Assembly: GCA_964406945.1 (NCBI GenBank)
Contig: CAYOTO010000015.1
Coordinates: 1 to 64,000, forward strand
Origin: UBA2266 sp964406945
Lineage (GTDB): Bacteria; Planctomycetota; Phycisphaerae; Sedimentisphaerales; Anaerobacaceae
Direction: 5' to 3'
Length of the DNA stretch: 64,000 nucleotides
The position numbers and the translations under genes are program-made. Below the pieces are notes generated by a model that worked only from the letters and a program-made list of their open reading frames with translations, did no database searches and was not told the origin of the DNA. Below, piece by piece: positions 26,018-33,301 of the stretch; position 1 is the first letter of the stretch; each line of letters opens with the position of its first letter.

Positions 26018-26761
26018 GTGAGCAAGAAAGTAGCGGCGATTATATGTGCCGCGGGTCCGGGCAGTCGGTTCGGCGGCAAACGGAAGAAGCAGTTCATGGA
26101 TGTGAGCGGCAGAGCGGTGTTCATGCGGAGCGTCGAGGCGTTCGCCGATCATCCCGACGTCAAGCAGGTGCTGCTGGGCATACCTGAAGATGATGAAGAG
26201 ATCGTGGGAGTAAAATGGGGAGCTAATCTGAGTTTCTTCGGCGTAAAGACCTTTCTCGGGGCCGGTGAGCGATTTGAGACAGTTGCGGCGGGGCTGGAAC
26301 TGGTTCGGGATGATATCGACATGGTGGCCGTACACGACGGCTGCCGGTGCTGCATTACCGAGAAGGTGATTAACGATGTTTTTGCCGCGGCCTGCGACAG
26401 CGGCGCCGCAATTCCGGGCTGTCGTGTAACCGCCACGATAAAAAGGGTGAGGGAAGGCGTCATTACCGAGACCGTAGACCGAAGCGACCTTTTCGAGGCG
26501 CAGACGCCGCAGGTTTTCGAGCTTCCGTTGATCAGGGAAGCTTACGCGAATCTCGAAACACTCGATACGACCGCCATCAGCGACGATGCTCAGCTCGTCG
26601 AGGCGGTCGGGCATGAGGTTTCCGTGGTGGAAACCGATTCATCGAACATAAAGATTACGCACCGAAGCGATCTGGCGGTTGCCGAGGCCATAATCAAGGC
26701 CCAGAGCGATGCCAGGAAGCCGAAGGGCCCTCAAGGCCCGTTCATCGAAGCCCAGTGGTAA
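26018..26761 (+). CDS. ispD: 2-C-methyl-D-erythritol 4-phosphate cytidylyltransferase
   Basis: Third enzyme of the non-mevalonate isoprenoid pathway: makes CDP-methylerythritol from MEP and CTP. The 247-residue protein has the nucleotide-binding start AIICAAGPGSRFGGKRKKQF (residues 7-26), with the conserved Arg and Lys, and AVHDGCRCCI near residue 103. ATIKRVREGVITETVDRSDL and EAQTPQVFELPLI complete the pattern. The HDAARP box of most homologues reads HDGCRC here, with Cys in place of Pro. GTG start after GAGG. It follows cobO by 30 bases, and its end is marked by a structured element overlapping the convergent gene. Confidence 0.93.
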   Translation: MSKKVAAIICAAGPGSRFGGKRKKQFMDVSGRAVFMRSVEAFADHPDVKQVLLGIPEDDEEIVGVKWGANLSFFGVKTFLGAGERFETVAAGLELVRDDIDMVAVHDGCRCCITEKVINDVFAAACDSGAAIPGCRVTATIKRVREGVITETVDRSDLFEAQTPQVFELPLIREAYANLETLDTTAISDDAQLVEAVGHEVSVVETDSSNIKITHRSDLAVAEAIIKAQSDARKPKGPQGPFIEAQW

Positions 26762-26766
26762 GGCCG

Positions 26767-26860
26767 GTCAGACTGTGCGTTGACGCCGCTTCAAAATAAG
26801 ACGCATTTGCGATGTATTACTCTGATCGCGCTATGCCCTACAGACGCAGTCTGACTTTTT
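26767..26860 (+). terminator. Probable terminator with three-way-junction shape after ispD
   Basis: GTCAGACTG (26767-26775) pairs perfectly with CAGTCTGAC (26847-26855), followed at once by TTTTT. The enclosed 71 bases hold two more perfect hairpins, TGCGT/ACGCA (26776-26805) and GCGAT/ATCGC (26809-26829). The right arm lies inside the last codons of the convergent radical SAM gene. The outer stem plus T-run reads as an intrinsic terminator, but the large branched loop is unusual. Confidence 0.5.
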
Positions 26861-27992
26861 CGGCCGGGCGGGTCATTCGTTTTGTTTTACCTTCGTCGAT
26901 GTCGGCTGCCATCTGCATGAATCTCGGCAGCGAGTGGTGGAAAAACTGCTTGTAGGCGTCGCAAAAATAACTCCTGGCGTTCAGGCCGCCGGCGCGGGCG
27001 CGATCCTTGAGACAGCCGCCCCGGCAAATGTCGAGATATCCGCAGACGAGACAATCGGTGCTGAGTTTGAGTTTGGTGCGGGCGAAATCACGTTTTAGTT
27101 TGCTGTTGGCCAGTTCGCCCAGAGAGTTTTCAGTGATATTACCGAGCTTGTAGTCGGGGCCGACGAAAAATTCGCAGCAATAGGCGTCGCCGTTGTGCTC
27201 GATTACGACGAAACCGGCGCATTTCTTGCTGTAGGCACAAATCGTGTGATCGCCGAGCACATAGTGAGTTACGATTGAATCGAAATCGCGGATGTTGATC
27301 TTTTCGGGGCCGTAATCATGCCAGAGATCGAAAAGCCTGCAGAGAAAATCACCGTATTGACCGGGTGTGATCGAAAACTCGGCTGGCTCTTGCGTGGCCG
27401 GGTCTATTTCGACGCACGGTATGAACTGTACGTATCGCAGCTCATTGTCGACGACGAAATCAAACAGCCTTTCGACGTGTTCGACGTTGTGTCTGTTGAG
27501 CAGTATAAGGGCGTTGAACTGGACGCCGAAGCGTTTGCAGTTCTGAACGCCGGCCCAGACTTTCTCGAACGTCGGCGAGCCGGAGTGGTCGCGGCGATAC
27601 TTGTCGTGGAACTCGGCCGGGCCGTCCATGCTGATGCCCAGCAGGAATCTATTCTCGCCGAAGAAGCGGCACCACTGCTCATCGAGAAGGACACCGTTGG
27701 TTTGAAGGGTATTGCTGATCTGCTGGCCGGGTGTGCCGTACTTCTTCTGGAATTCAATAGCCTTGCGGAAGAAGTCGACGCCCATTAACGTCGGTTCACC
27801 CCCCTGCCATGCGAATCCAACCACCGGAAAGCCCAACTGCATGTAATCGCCGACGAGCTTTTCCAGCACCTTCTCGCTCATTCGCTGGGTTCCCGTGCCG
27901 GCGGCGGGGTCGCGGTCCTTATAGAAGCAGTAGACGCAGTCGATGTTGCAGTTCGAACCGCTCGGTTTGATTAATAGCGTGAATGGCTTCAT
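26838..27992 (-). CDS. Radical SAM/SPASM enzyme of the anaerobic sulfatase-maturase type
   Basis: Likely converts an active-site Cys or Ser of a sulfatase to formylglycine under anaerobic conditions (anSME). The 384-residue protein has the radical SAM cluster motif CNIDCVYCFYKD (Cys15, 19, 22), the anSME-like GFAWQGGEPTLMG and TLQTNGVLL blocks, and QFIPCVE. The Cys-rich SPASM tail (CAYSKKCAGF, CCEFFVG, CLVCGYLDICRGGCLKDR) binds two auxiliary Fe-S clusters. No sulfatase gene lies in this window, so targets must be elsewhere. It overlaps the upstream CCA-enzyme gene by 4 bases (ATGA type). Other peptide-modifying SPASM enzymes are possible, but the sequence favours anSME. Confidence 0.85.
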   Translation of the reverse strand: MKPFTLLIKPSGSNCNIDCVYCFYKDRDPAAGTGTQRMSEKVLEKLVGDYMQLGFPVVGFAWQGGEPTLMGVDFFRKAIEFQKKYGTPGQQISNTLQTNGVLLDEQWCRFFGENRFLLGISMDGPAEFHDKYRRDHSGSPTFEKVWAGVQNCKRFGVQFNALILLNRHNVEHVERLFDFVVDNELRYVQFIPCVEIDPATQEPAEFSITPGQYGDFLCRLFDLWHDYGPEKINIRDFDSIVTHYVLGDHTICAYSKKCAGFVVIEHNGDAYCCEFFVGPDYKLGNITENSLGELANSKLKRDFARTKLKLSTDCLVCGYLDICRGGCLKDRARAGGLNARSYFCDAYKQFFHHSLPRFMQMAADIDEGKTKRMTRPAEKVRLRL

Positions 27993-29230
27993 TTGTTGTT
28001 TTCCGGTTTTGCTCTACCGTGTGCGGCCAGCCAGTCTCTGACCCACCGGCGTGCCTGTTCTTTGGTCCTGACGGCGCCCTCGAGTTGTGCGACGTAGAGT
28101 TCCTCGGCTAGCTGGCCGACTTCGGGGCCGGGAGTAGCGCCGAGTTTTATGAGATTGTGGCCGTTGAGCAAACGCCTTGGCTGCAGTTCGACGTCGCCGA
28201 GTTCTCTGATTCTCTGCTTAAGGCGTATCAGAGGTTCGAGGCTCCTGCGGCCGCCGTTGTGGGATTTCTGTATGGCCCGCTGAAGCTCGTATAGGTCTCG
28301 AAAATACGGCTTTGCGAGCAGCTTTTTGAGGTCGGCCAGCCGCATGTCGCAATCGAGCAGAGTGCCCCTTTGTTCGAGCAGGAAGTTGAGATGGTCGGTT
28401 TGTTTACGGCTGAGCTTGAGCAGTTCGACTCTTTCGGTCGCAAAGTCCACGTCACATCCACAGAAGTAGCCTGCCAGGGCCAGCGGATAGTCCACCCTGC
28501 TCCTCAGTTGGGCGAGGACTTTTACGGCGGTACTTTTGCATTCGCCGGAGAAGCCCGGGAATATCTCGTCGGCCAGTCCCGATTCGAAGAGCAGTTCGGC
28601 GCCCCTTGCGCGCCTGGGATGCGTTAGAATGCCTTCGAGTTCCATGGATATCCGCTCACCGCTGATTCTCGTAATGTTCGAGGCGTGGTGGCGGACCGCC
28701 GCGAACGTCTTAGCTTCGATTTCGAAATCGAGCACCGCCGAGAATCTGACCGCCCGCAGCATGCGGAGATAATCTTCTCCGAATCGCTGAGAGGGCTGAC
28801 CTATGGTTCGTATAATGCGTGCGTCGAGGTCTTTTTTGCCGCCCACATAATCGATTAACTCGTCGGCGACGGGATCGTAGTACATGCCGTTGATTGTGAA
28901 ATCGCGCCTGCTCGCGTCCTGCCGGGCACACGTGTATTCAACTCTGGTGGGCCGTCTGCCGTCGGCGTAGTCGGCTTCGCTGCGAAACGTGGCCACTTCC
29001 ACCTTTTCGTCGCCCAGCATCACTATAATCACGCCGAATTTGGCGCCGACCTTTACTGTTCGCCGGAAGAGTTCGGCGACTTCGTCGGGTCTGGCGCTGG
29101 TGGCGACGTCATAGTCCTTGGCACGGCGCCCCAGCAGCATGTCGCGCACACAGCCTCCAGCCAGCAGAGCCTGGTGGCCGTGGTCCTGCAGTTTTCGTAC
29201 GATCTGGATTGCGGCCTGCCTGTTGGTCAT
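27989..29230 (-). CDS. CCA tRNA nucleotidyltransferase / poly(A) polymerase family
   Basis: Class II nucleotidyltransferase that adds or repairs the 3' CCA of tRNA, or adds A tails to RNA. The 413-residue protein has LLAGGCVRDMLLGR (residues 19-32) then KDYDVATSARP with the catalytic Asp pair. YTCARQDASRRDFTINGMYY and QRFGEDYLRMLRAVRFSA, both diagnostic, follow. The all-helical RNA-binding half follows to residue 400. CCA-adding enzyme and poly(A) polymerase cannot be told apart reliably by eye. It sits between rsmD and the anSME-like gene with 4-base overlaps at both ends, a tightly coupled leftward operon. Confidence 0.9.
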   Translation of the reverse strand: MTNRQAAIQIVRKLQDHGHQALLAGGCVRDMLLGRRAKDYDVATSARPDEVAELFRRTVKVGAKFGVIIVMLGDEKVEVATFRSEADYADGRRPTRVEYTCARQDASRRDFTINGMYYDPVADELIDYVGGKKDLDARIIRTIGQPSQRFGEDYLRMLRAVRFSAVLDFEIEAKTFAAVRHHASNITRISGERISMELEGILTHPRRARGAELLFESGLADEIFPGFSGECKSTAVKVLAQLRSRVDYPLALAGYFCGCDVDFATERVELLKLSRKQTDHLNFLLEQRGTLLDCDMRLADLKKLLAKPYFRDLYELQRAIQKSHNGGRRSLEPLIRLKQRIRELGDVELQPRRLLNGHNLIKLGATPGPEVGQLAEELYVAQLEGAVRTKEQARRWVRDWLAAHGRAKPENNK

Positions 29231-29853
29231 TGCTCTTTTACAGATGTGCTGCTAACCGGTTCGGGCGGGTCTTCATGTTTGCGGCTGTTTCGGAAGATCG
29301 CCACGGCCATTGTGCCCCACTTTCGGCGCTCGAGTATTTCGAAGGGTCCGTACTTGGCAAGTACCCGCACCCTGCTTTCGGTTCTGACGGTAACGATGGC
29401 CTGGGGCGCGGCCTGATCTTCGAGCTTTTTCATAACGCGGGCCAGAGGCGAATTGTCGCCGACTTTCTCGGTCTGGGCGTAAGGAGGATCAACGAAGATC
29501 AGATTGTGTTTGTCGCCGCCCTTCCGCACCGGAGCGCCCACGCGGATGGCACTTGCCTGCACCACCTTGGAGCGTTCAACGAACATGGCTTTCTCGATGT
29601 TGCGGTGCAGTACAGCGGCGGTCTGCGGGTCCTTTTCCACGAAAGTGGCGAATCTGGCGCCCCTGCTGAGGGCCTCGAGTCCGAAGGAGCCGACACCGGA
29701 GAATACATCGGCGACGACGGCATCGGCCGGCAGGTTGTACTTGTAAAGTACGCTGAACAGGGATTCCTTGACCCTGTCGATTACGGGCCGGGAGATATAG
29801 CTTTTGGGGGTGAACAGCTTCATGCCGCGTTTAGATCCGGCTATGATCCGCAT
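29227..29853 (-). CDS. rsmD: 16S rRNA (guanine(966)-N2)-methyltransferase
   Basis: Methylates G966 of 16S rRNA using S-adenosylmethionine. The 208-residue protein shows the RsmD start MRIIAGSKRGMKL and the conserved RPVIDRVKESLFSVL. The SAM-binding loop is VADVFSGVGSFGLEALSRGA, and the catalytic NPPY-type motif appears as FVDPPYAQ. The 25-residue tail after IFRNS is polar and specific to this organism. It is the first gene of the leftward run rsmD, CCA enzyme, radical SAM, joined by 4-base overlaps. Confidence 0.94.
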   Translation of the reverse strand: MRIIAGSKRGMKLFTPKSYISRPVIDRVKESLFSVLYKYNLPADAVVADVFSGVGSFGLEALSRGARFATFVEKDPQTAAVLHRNIEKAMFVERSKVVQASAIRVGAPVRKGGDKHNLIFVDPPYAQTEKVGDNSPLARVMKKLEDQAAPQAIVTVRTESRVRVLAKYGPFEILERRKWGTMAVAIFRNSRKHEDPPEPVSSTSVKEQ

Positions 29854-29899
29854 AAATACTCCAGACTGCGTGAGTCATTGCGTAAATCACGAGCCCTCG

Positions 29900-30343
29900 T
29901 CAATCGCATTCGGCCCAGTAGTCGATCACGAACGGCTTGTCCAGAACCGGGCCGATCAGTTCGACAAACTTCTCGTGTTCGGGATGAGGGAGATATTTTG
30001 CCCTGTCCTCTTCGCTCAGGAAAGTAACCACGAAACAGTGGGTGAAGCCGTCGGCCAGATCCTCGACGCTGACGTCTGTTCCCCACTCGAAATCGTAAAT
30101 CGCCGGAATTTTGGAAGGCAGAGCGGCGAAGGCCTTTTCGACCTCTTGAATCTGCTCGGCGGTGGCGGCATCCTTGAATCGGAAAATGACGACGTGTCGA
30201 AGCACTTTGTCAGGCTTGGCCGAGTGCGAATGGGTGCAGGCCACGGGCGATGCCGCAGTTCTGGTGGTCTTCTTCTCGTGGATCGAAACACAGCCGCTGA
30301 GCAAAATCGCCCCCAGAACCAGGTACAAAACATTTCTCGACAT
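29900..30343 (-). CDS. Dabb-domain (stress-responsive alpha/beta barrel) lipoprotein
   Basis: A 147-residue protein: signal peptide MSRNVLYLVLGAILLSG followed by the lipobox Cys, a His/Ser-rich linker, then a single Dabb (dimeric alpha/beta barrel) domain. The domain begins LRHVVIFRFKDAATAEQIQEV and includes FTHCFVVTFLSEEDRAKYLP and HPEHEKFVE. Dabb proteins are usually cytoplasmic; an exported, lipid-anchored one is common in planctomycetes, but its substrate is unknown. GGAGG lies 8 bases before this ATG; an in-frame TTG five codons earlier would put the ribosome site inside the gene, so it is rejected. Confidence 0.83.
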   Translation of the reverse strand: MSRNVLYLVLGAILLSGCVSIHEKKTTRTAASPVACTHSHSAKPDKVLRHVVIFRFKDAATAEQIQEVEKAFAALPSKIPAIYDFEWGTDVSVEDLADGFTHCFVVTFLSEEDRAKYLPHPEHEKFVELIGPVLDKPFVIDYWAECD

Positions 30344-30487
30344 GCCTGAAGCCTCCAAAAAAAGAACATTTTCAAGTATTTTTGCCGACCGAGATTGTAT
30401 CAGCGGACATCCGCTGCGTCCAAACGAAAATGCGAGCAGGCCTGGAGTATTGAATATCGTGTAATTGCGATATCGGGCGACCGGATT

Positions 30488-31048
30488 CTAGAGAGAATCT
30501 GAGTCCGCCAGCAGGCTTGCTACTGGAACCGCGTATCTTCGGAATTTTGCGGCCGGGAGGGTGACGGTTTTCCATCGGGGGCTTCGCAGTTTCATGTGTT
30601 TGCGATAGTCATCCAGACTGACGGCGAAGAATACGTACCGGCACCCGTTGAATTCGAATGCTTCGCGCCCGTCGAGGTCCGCATCGTAGTTTTCGATTTC
30701 GTAGGCGAATACGAAAGCTGCTGCATGGCCGCAACCGAAGGCGTCCTGCCAGATGGCCAGGCCGTCGACGTCCGCGGCGGTGACCCAGCATTCCATGCCG
30801 GAGAGATTTTCGAGGCTCTTGCCCTTGAACTTCCTGCCCTTTACCTCGGCTATGATGACGCGGTCGTCATCCGAGTAGAGTAGAAAATCGAATCCCTTGG
30901 CTTTTTCCCTCTCGAATTGAGCCCGCCTGTGCTCATCGACGAGCATGTACTGGCGGCCTCCGGCTCTGAGCCATGCCTCGAACGCAAGCTCATAGTGATT
31001 GGGACCGAATCTTCCGGCGAACGGTAATGTTCCGGCTCGTATCGGCAT
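30488..31048 (-). CDS. HYExAFE-family protein with PD-(D/E)XK-like motif
   Basis: A 186-residue protein of the uncharacterised HYExAFE family, named for HYELAFEAWL near residue 18. After it comes KGFDFLLYSDDDRVIIAEVK (about residues 51-70). This is an Asp on one strand and Glu-x-Lys on the next, the spacing and hydrophobic pattern of a PD-(D/E)XK nuclease core, and an N-terminal helix carries an additional Glu. This nuclease reading is my inference. The second half (ENYDADLDGREAFEFNG, VFFAVSLDDYRKHMKLRSPR) has no known motif. No methyltransferase or toxin partner is adjacent; hisS lies upstream and a Dabb lipoprotein downstream. Confidence 0.8.
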   Translation of the reverse strand: MPIRAGTLPFAGRFGPNHYELAFEAWLRAGGRQYMLVDEHRRAQFEREKAKGFDFLLYSDDDRVIIAEVKGRKFKGKSLENLSGMECWVTAADVDGLAIWQDAFGCGHAAAFVFAYEIENYDADLDGREAFEFNGCRYVFFAVSLDDYRKHMKLRSPRWKTVTLPAAKFRRYAVPVASLLADSDSL

Positions 31049-31118
31049 GATGCCTTTTCCTCCACAGTCCTGATCCCGCTGGTGCCCGCATATTCCGGGT
31101 GTGTCCCGGATAAGCCCA

Positions 31119-32429
31119 TCAGACGTTCAGGTTTTTGACGAACTCGGCGCAGTCGACAAGGTCCTGTTCGCCGGAGGCCATATCCTTGACTATGAGTTTG
31201 TTGTCGGCGAACTCGTCGGCTATGATGACGCATTTGGCGGCGTTTCGATTCGCCGCGTCTTTGAGCTGCTTTTTCAAGCCGCTTGTCTTGTAGCCGAATT
31301 CGGCTGTCACGTTTCGCTCGCGAAGTTTTGCGGTAAGAGAAAGCATGACGTCCTTTGCTGTACGACCGTCCGCAAAGGTCTTATCCGTCAGGGCAATCAC
31401 AAAGTAGTCCAGCGATTTGCCCAGGCCTGCGTCTTCGAGCAATCCTTTTTCGCGCAGGAGGATTTCCAGAACGCAATCGCCCATCCCCATTCCGGTGGCT
31501 GATATCCGCTGGCCGCCGAAGTCTTTGAGGAGGTTGTCATATCGGCCGCCGCCGCAGATTGCGCGAAGCCGGCCAACGGCGTCATGAATTTCGAATACCA
31601 CGCCGGTGTAATAGGCCAGTCCCCTGACGATCCCGGGATCGAACACACAATAATCAGTGACGCCCATCGTATCCAGATGCCGCATTACCGCTGCAAGTTC
31701 ATCCTCGGCCCGGCGGACCTGTTCGTCTTCTCCGACAATTTCGCTGATGCCGGCGACGTCATCGAGTTCCATGAACGCCTTGATTCTGTCGGCCGTGGCT
31801 GCATCGCCGATTTGCCCGGCGAGCAGTTCATCGAATGCCTCGGGGGGCAGCTTGGATTTCTTGTCGAGCAGCGCGTAAAGCGGATCGAGCTGCTGTTCGG
31901 CTATGCCGAGTTGCTCGAGCACCGCCGCCAGGAGTCTGCGGCTGGATATTCTCGCTTTGACATCGCCGCTTGTGAGGCCGATTTCGCGAAGGTAGTCGAT
32001 GGTTGTAAAAATAACCTCGGCATCGGCCATTTCATCATCGGCTCCGATGATGTCCACGTTCCACTGGAAGAACTCGCGGAGCCTGCCCTTCTGCGGCCTC
32101 TCAGCCCGGCAGAGTCTGGGGACGCTGAACCATTTTATAGGTCGGGCCAGGGCGTTTATCTTCTGATTGACCATGCGGGCAAGCGTCGGGGTTATTTCCG
32201 GGCGAATCGCCAGGTCGCGGCCCCCGCGGTCCTGAAGGCTGAACAACTGTTCCACGATTTCGTCGCCGCTCTTGATCTGGTACATCTTGAGCAGTTCGAA
32301 GATCGGGCCGTCGTATTCTTCGAAACCGTTGCGAATCGAAGCGCGTTTCCAGCCGTCGACAATCCAGTTGCGAACCGCCATCTCGGGCGGATAAAAATCT
32401 CTGGTACCTTTTACCGGCGGTATCTTCAT
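31119..32429 (-). CDS. hisS: Histidyl-tRNA synthetase
   Basis: Class II aminoacyl-tRNA synthetase charging tRNA-His. The 436-residue protein has motif 1 near GTRDFYPPEM. Motif 2 is CRAERPQKGRLREFFQWNVD (about residues 107-126), a little divergent from the usual FRYERPQ form. The histidine-binding box is GLAYYTGVVFEIHD (about 270) and motif 3 is GGGRYDNL. The C-terminal anticodon-binding domain contains VTAEFGYKTSGLKKQLKDA. Its start overlaps the upstream cysteine-cluster gene by 4 bases. The gene is complete. Confidence 0.96.
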   Translation of the reverse strand: MKIPPVKGTRDFYPPEMAVRNWIVDGWKRASIRNGFEEYDGPIFELLKMYQIKSGDEIVEQLFSLQDRGGRDLAIRPEITPTLARMVNQKINALARPIKWFSVPRLCRAERPQKGRLREFFQWNVDIIGADDEMADAEVIFTTIDYLREIGLTSGDVKARISSRRLLAAVLEQLGIAEQQLDPLYALLDKKSKLPPEAFDELLAGQIGDAATADRIKAFMELDDVAGISEIVGEDEQVRRAEDELAAVMRHLDTMGVTDYCVFDPGIVRGLAYYTGVVFEIHDAVGRLRAICGGGRYDNLLKDFGGQRISATGMGMGDCVLEILLREKGLLEDAGLGKSLDYFVIALTDKTFADGRTAKDVMLSLTAKLRERNVTAEFGYKTSGLKKQLKDAANRNAAKCVIIADEFADNKLIVKDMASGEQDLVDCAEFVKNLNV

Positions 32430-32836
32430 TTCCTTCGCCTTCCTCCGGCAGCCCTGTCGCGTTTCTTCTCTTTGACGTTGTTATCGAACTTGATCTTGAT
32501 GTACTCTTCCATATCGTTGTCGCAGGTGAAGTGCAGCTCGTAATCGTACTCGCCTTCGGTGTAATCGCAGTCGCTGTGTTTGTAGCCCCTGCAAATTCGC
32601 GGCCTTTGCTTGTATATTCCGCAACGGTAGTCCTTGTCCGAGAGGTGCCTGCACTTGTTTTTGATGTTAACGTACCAGTCTCCGTCCTCCACGAAAACGG
32701 TTACGTCTTCGTGGCACAGATACCACCTGATATCGTCGTAATCCTCGCGGCTTTCAGGTGTTTCTATTGGCAGTGCGAAATAGCGGCAGCACAGGCCGGT
32801 GCATTTTTCGCATTGATTCTTTGTTGATTTTGCCAT
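32426..32836 (-). CDS. YkgJ-type cysteine-cluster protein
   Basis: A 136-residue protein with the Cys pattern of the YkgJ/FliB (CxxCxxxCC) family: CEKCTGLCCRYF at residues 9-20, then CRHLSDKDYRCGIYKQRPRI with the typical C-x8-C-x-IY-x-RP block, and CRGYKHSDC. The family probably binds zinc or an iron-sulfur centre; function unknown. The basic tail after residue 115 (KEKKRDRAAGGRRRK) may contact nucleic acid. It is co-transcribed with hisS through a 4-base overlap and is the first gene of that pair. Confidence 0.85.
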   Translation of the reverse strand: MAKSTKNQCEKCTGLCCRYFALPIETPESREDYDDIRWYLCHEDVTVFVEDGDWYVNIKNKCRHLSDKDYRCGIYKQRPRICRGYKHSDCDYTEGEYDYELHFTCDNDMEEYIKIKFDNNVKEKKRDRAAGGRRRK

Positions 32837-32978
32837 TTAGGAAAGACTCCACACATTGGCGATGTACATAAGGCGTCCTTGAAAAAGCCGACTATACACA
32901 AATGCGGTGCCGCACGTCAAGAAATCCTCGCAAAGACGGCTTTACGCGGTTTATAATAGTTGTATTCGTACTTTTTTG

Positions 32979-33083
32979 GAGTGCGGGGCCGTAATGGACT
33001 CGGTTGCGGATAACAGCAGTTTGCGGGATACGCTGCTGGTCATCACCGCCGATCACGAGACCGGGTATCTGCTGGGGCCGGGC
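32979..33083 (+). pseudogene. Alkaline phosphatase (PhoA family) remnant in the 465-base gap before the kinase gene
   Basis: About 30 codons read AVMDSVADNSSLRDTLLVIT, then ADHETGYLLGPG. TLLxxTADHETG is the metal-binding box of PhoA-type alkaline phosphatases (His and Asp ligands), a very specific motif. Nothing recognisable of the enzyme precedes or follows: the frame upstream is unrelated and downstream it becomes basic and stops at 33146. It is thus a fragment of a deleted gene. The rest of 32837-33301 shows no gene, only A/T-rich stretches. Confidence 0.65.
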
Positions 33084-33301
33084 CACGGCCAAAGGCCCAT
33101 ACAGTCCGATAAATGCAACAGAAGGCGCCGATGCGAAAAGCAGTAAAATCCGAACAGCCATCCGCACTGCGGCAATCAGACTTTTATCGACCCTGTTCTG
33201 AAGCCGGTCTTTTGTAGAGAGATGGCCCAAAGAAGTGGTCCGGAAGGGTCGACATACCAGAGACGCGGCATCAGAATTCAGTCCCGGACGAGGGTTTAGC
33301 T

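Noticed and set aside
30484..30499. GATTCT/AGAATC hairpin at the HYExAFE stop codon as a terminator
   Set aside because: Only six pairs, A/T-rich, and followed by CCGGTCGCCC rather than T residues.
32892..33230. 112-residue leftward frame with a hydrophobic, signal-like segment
   Set aside because: It is antisense to the alkaline phosphatase remnant, whose TADHETG motif is far more specific; the hydrophobic look comes from the reversed codons.
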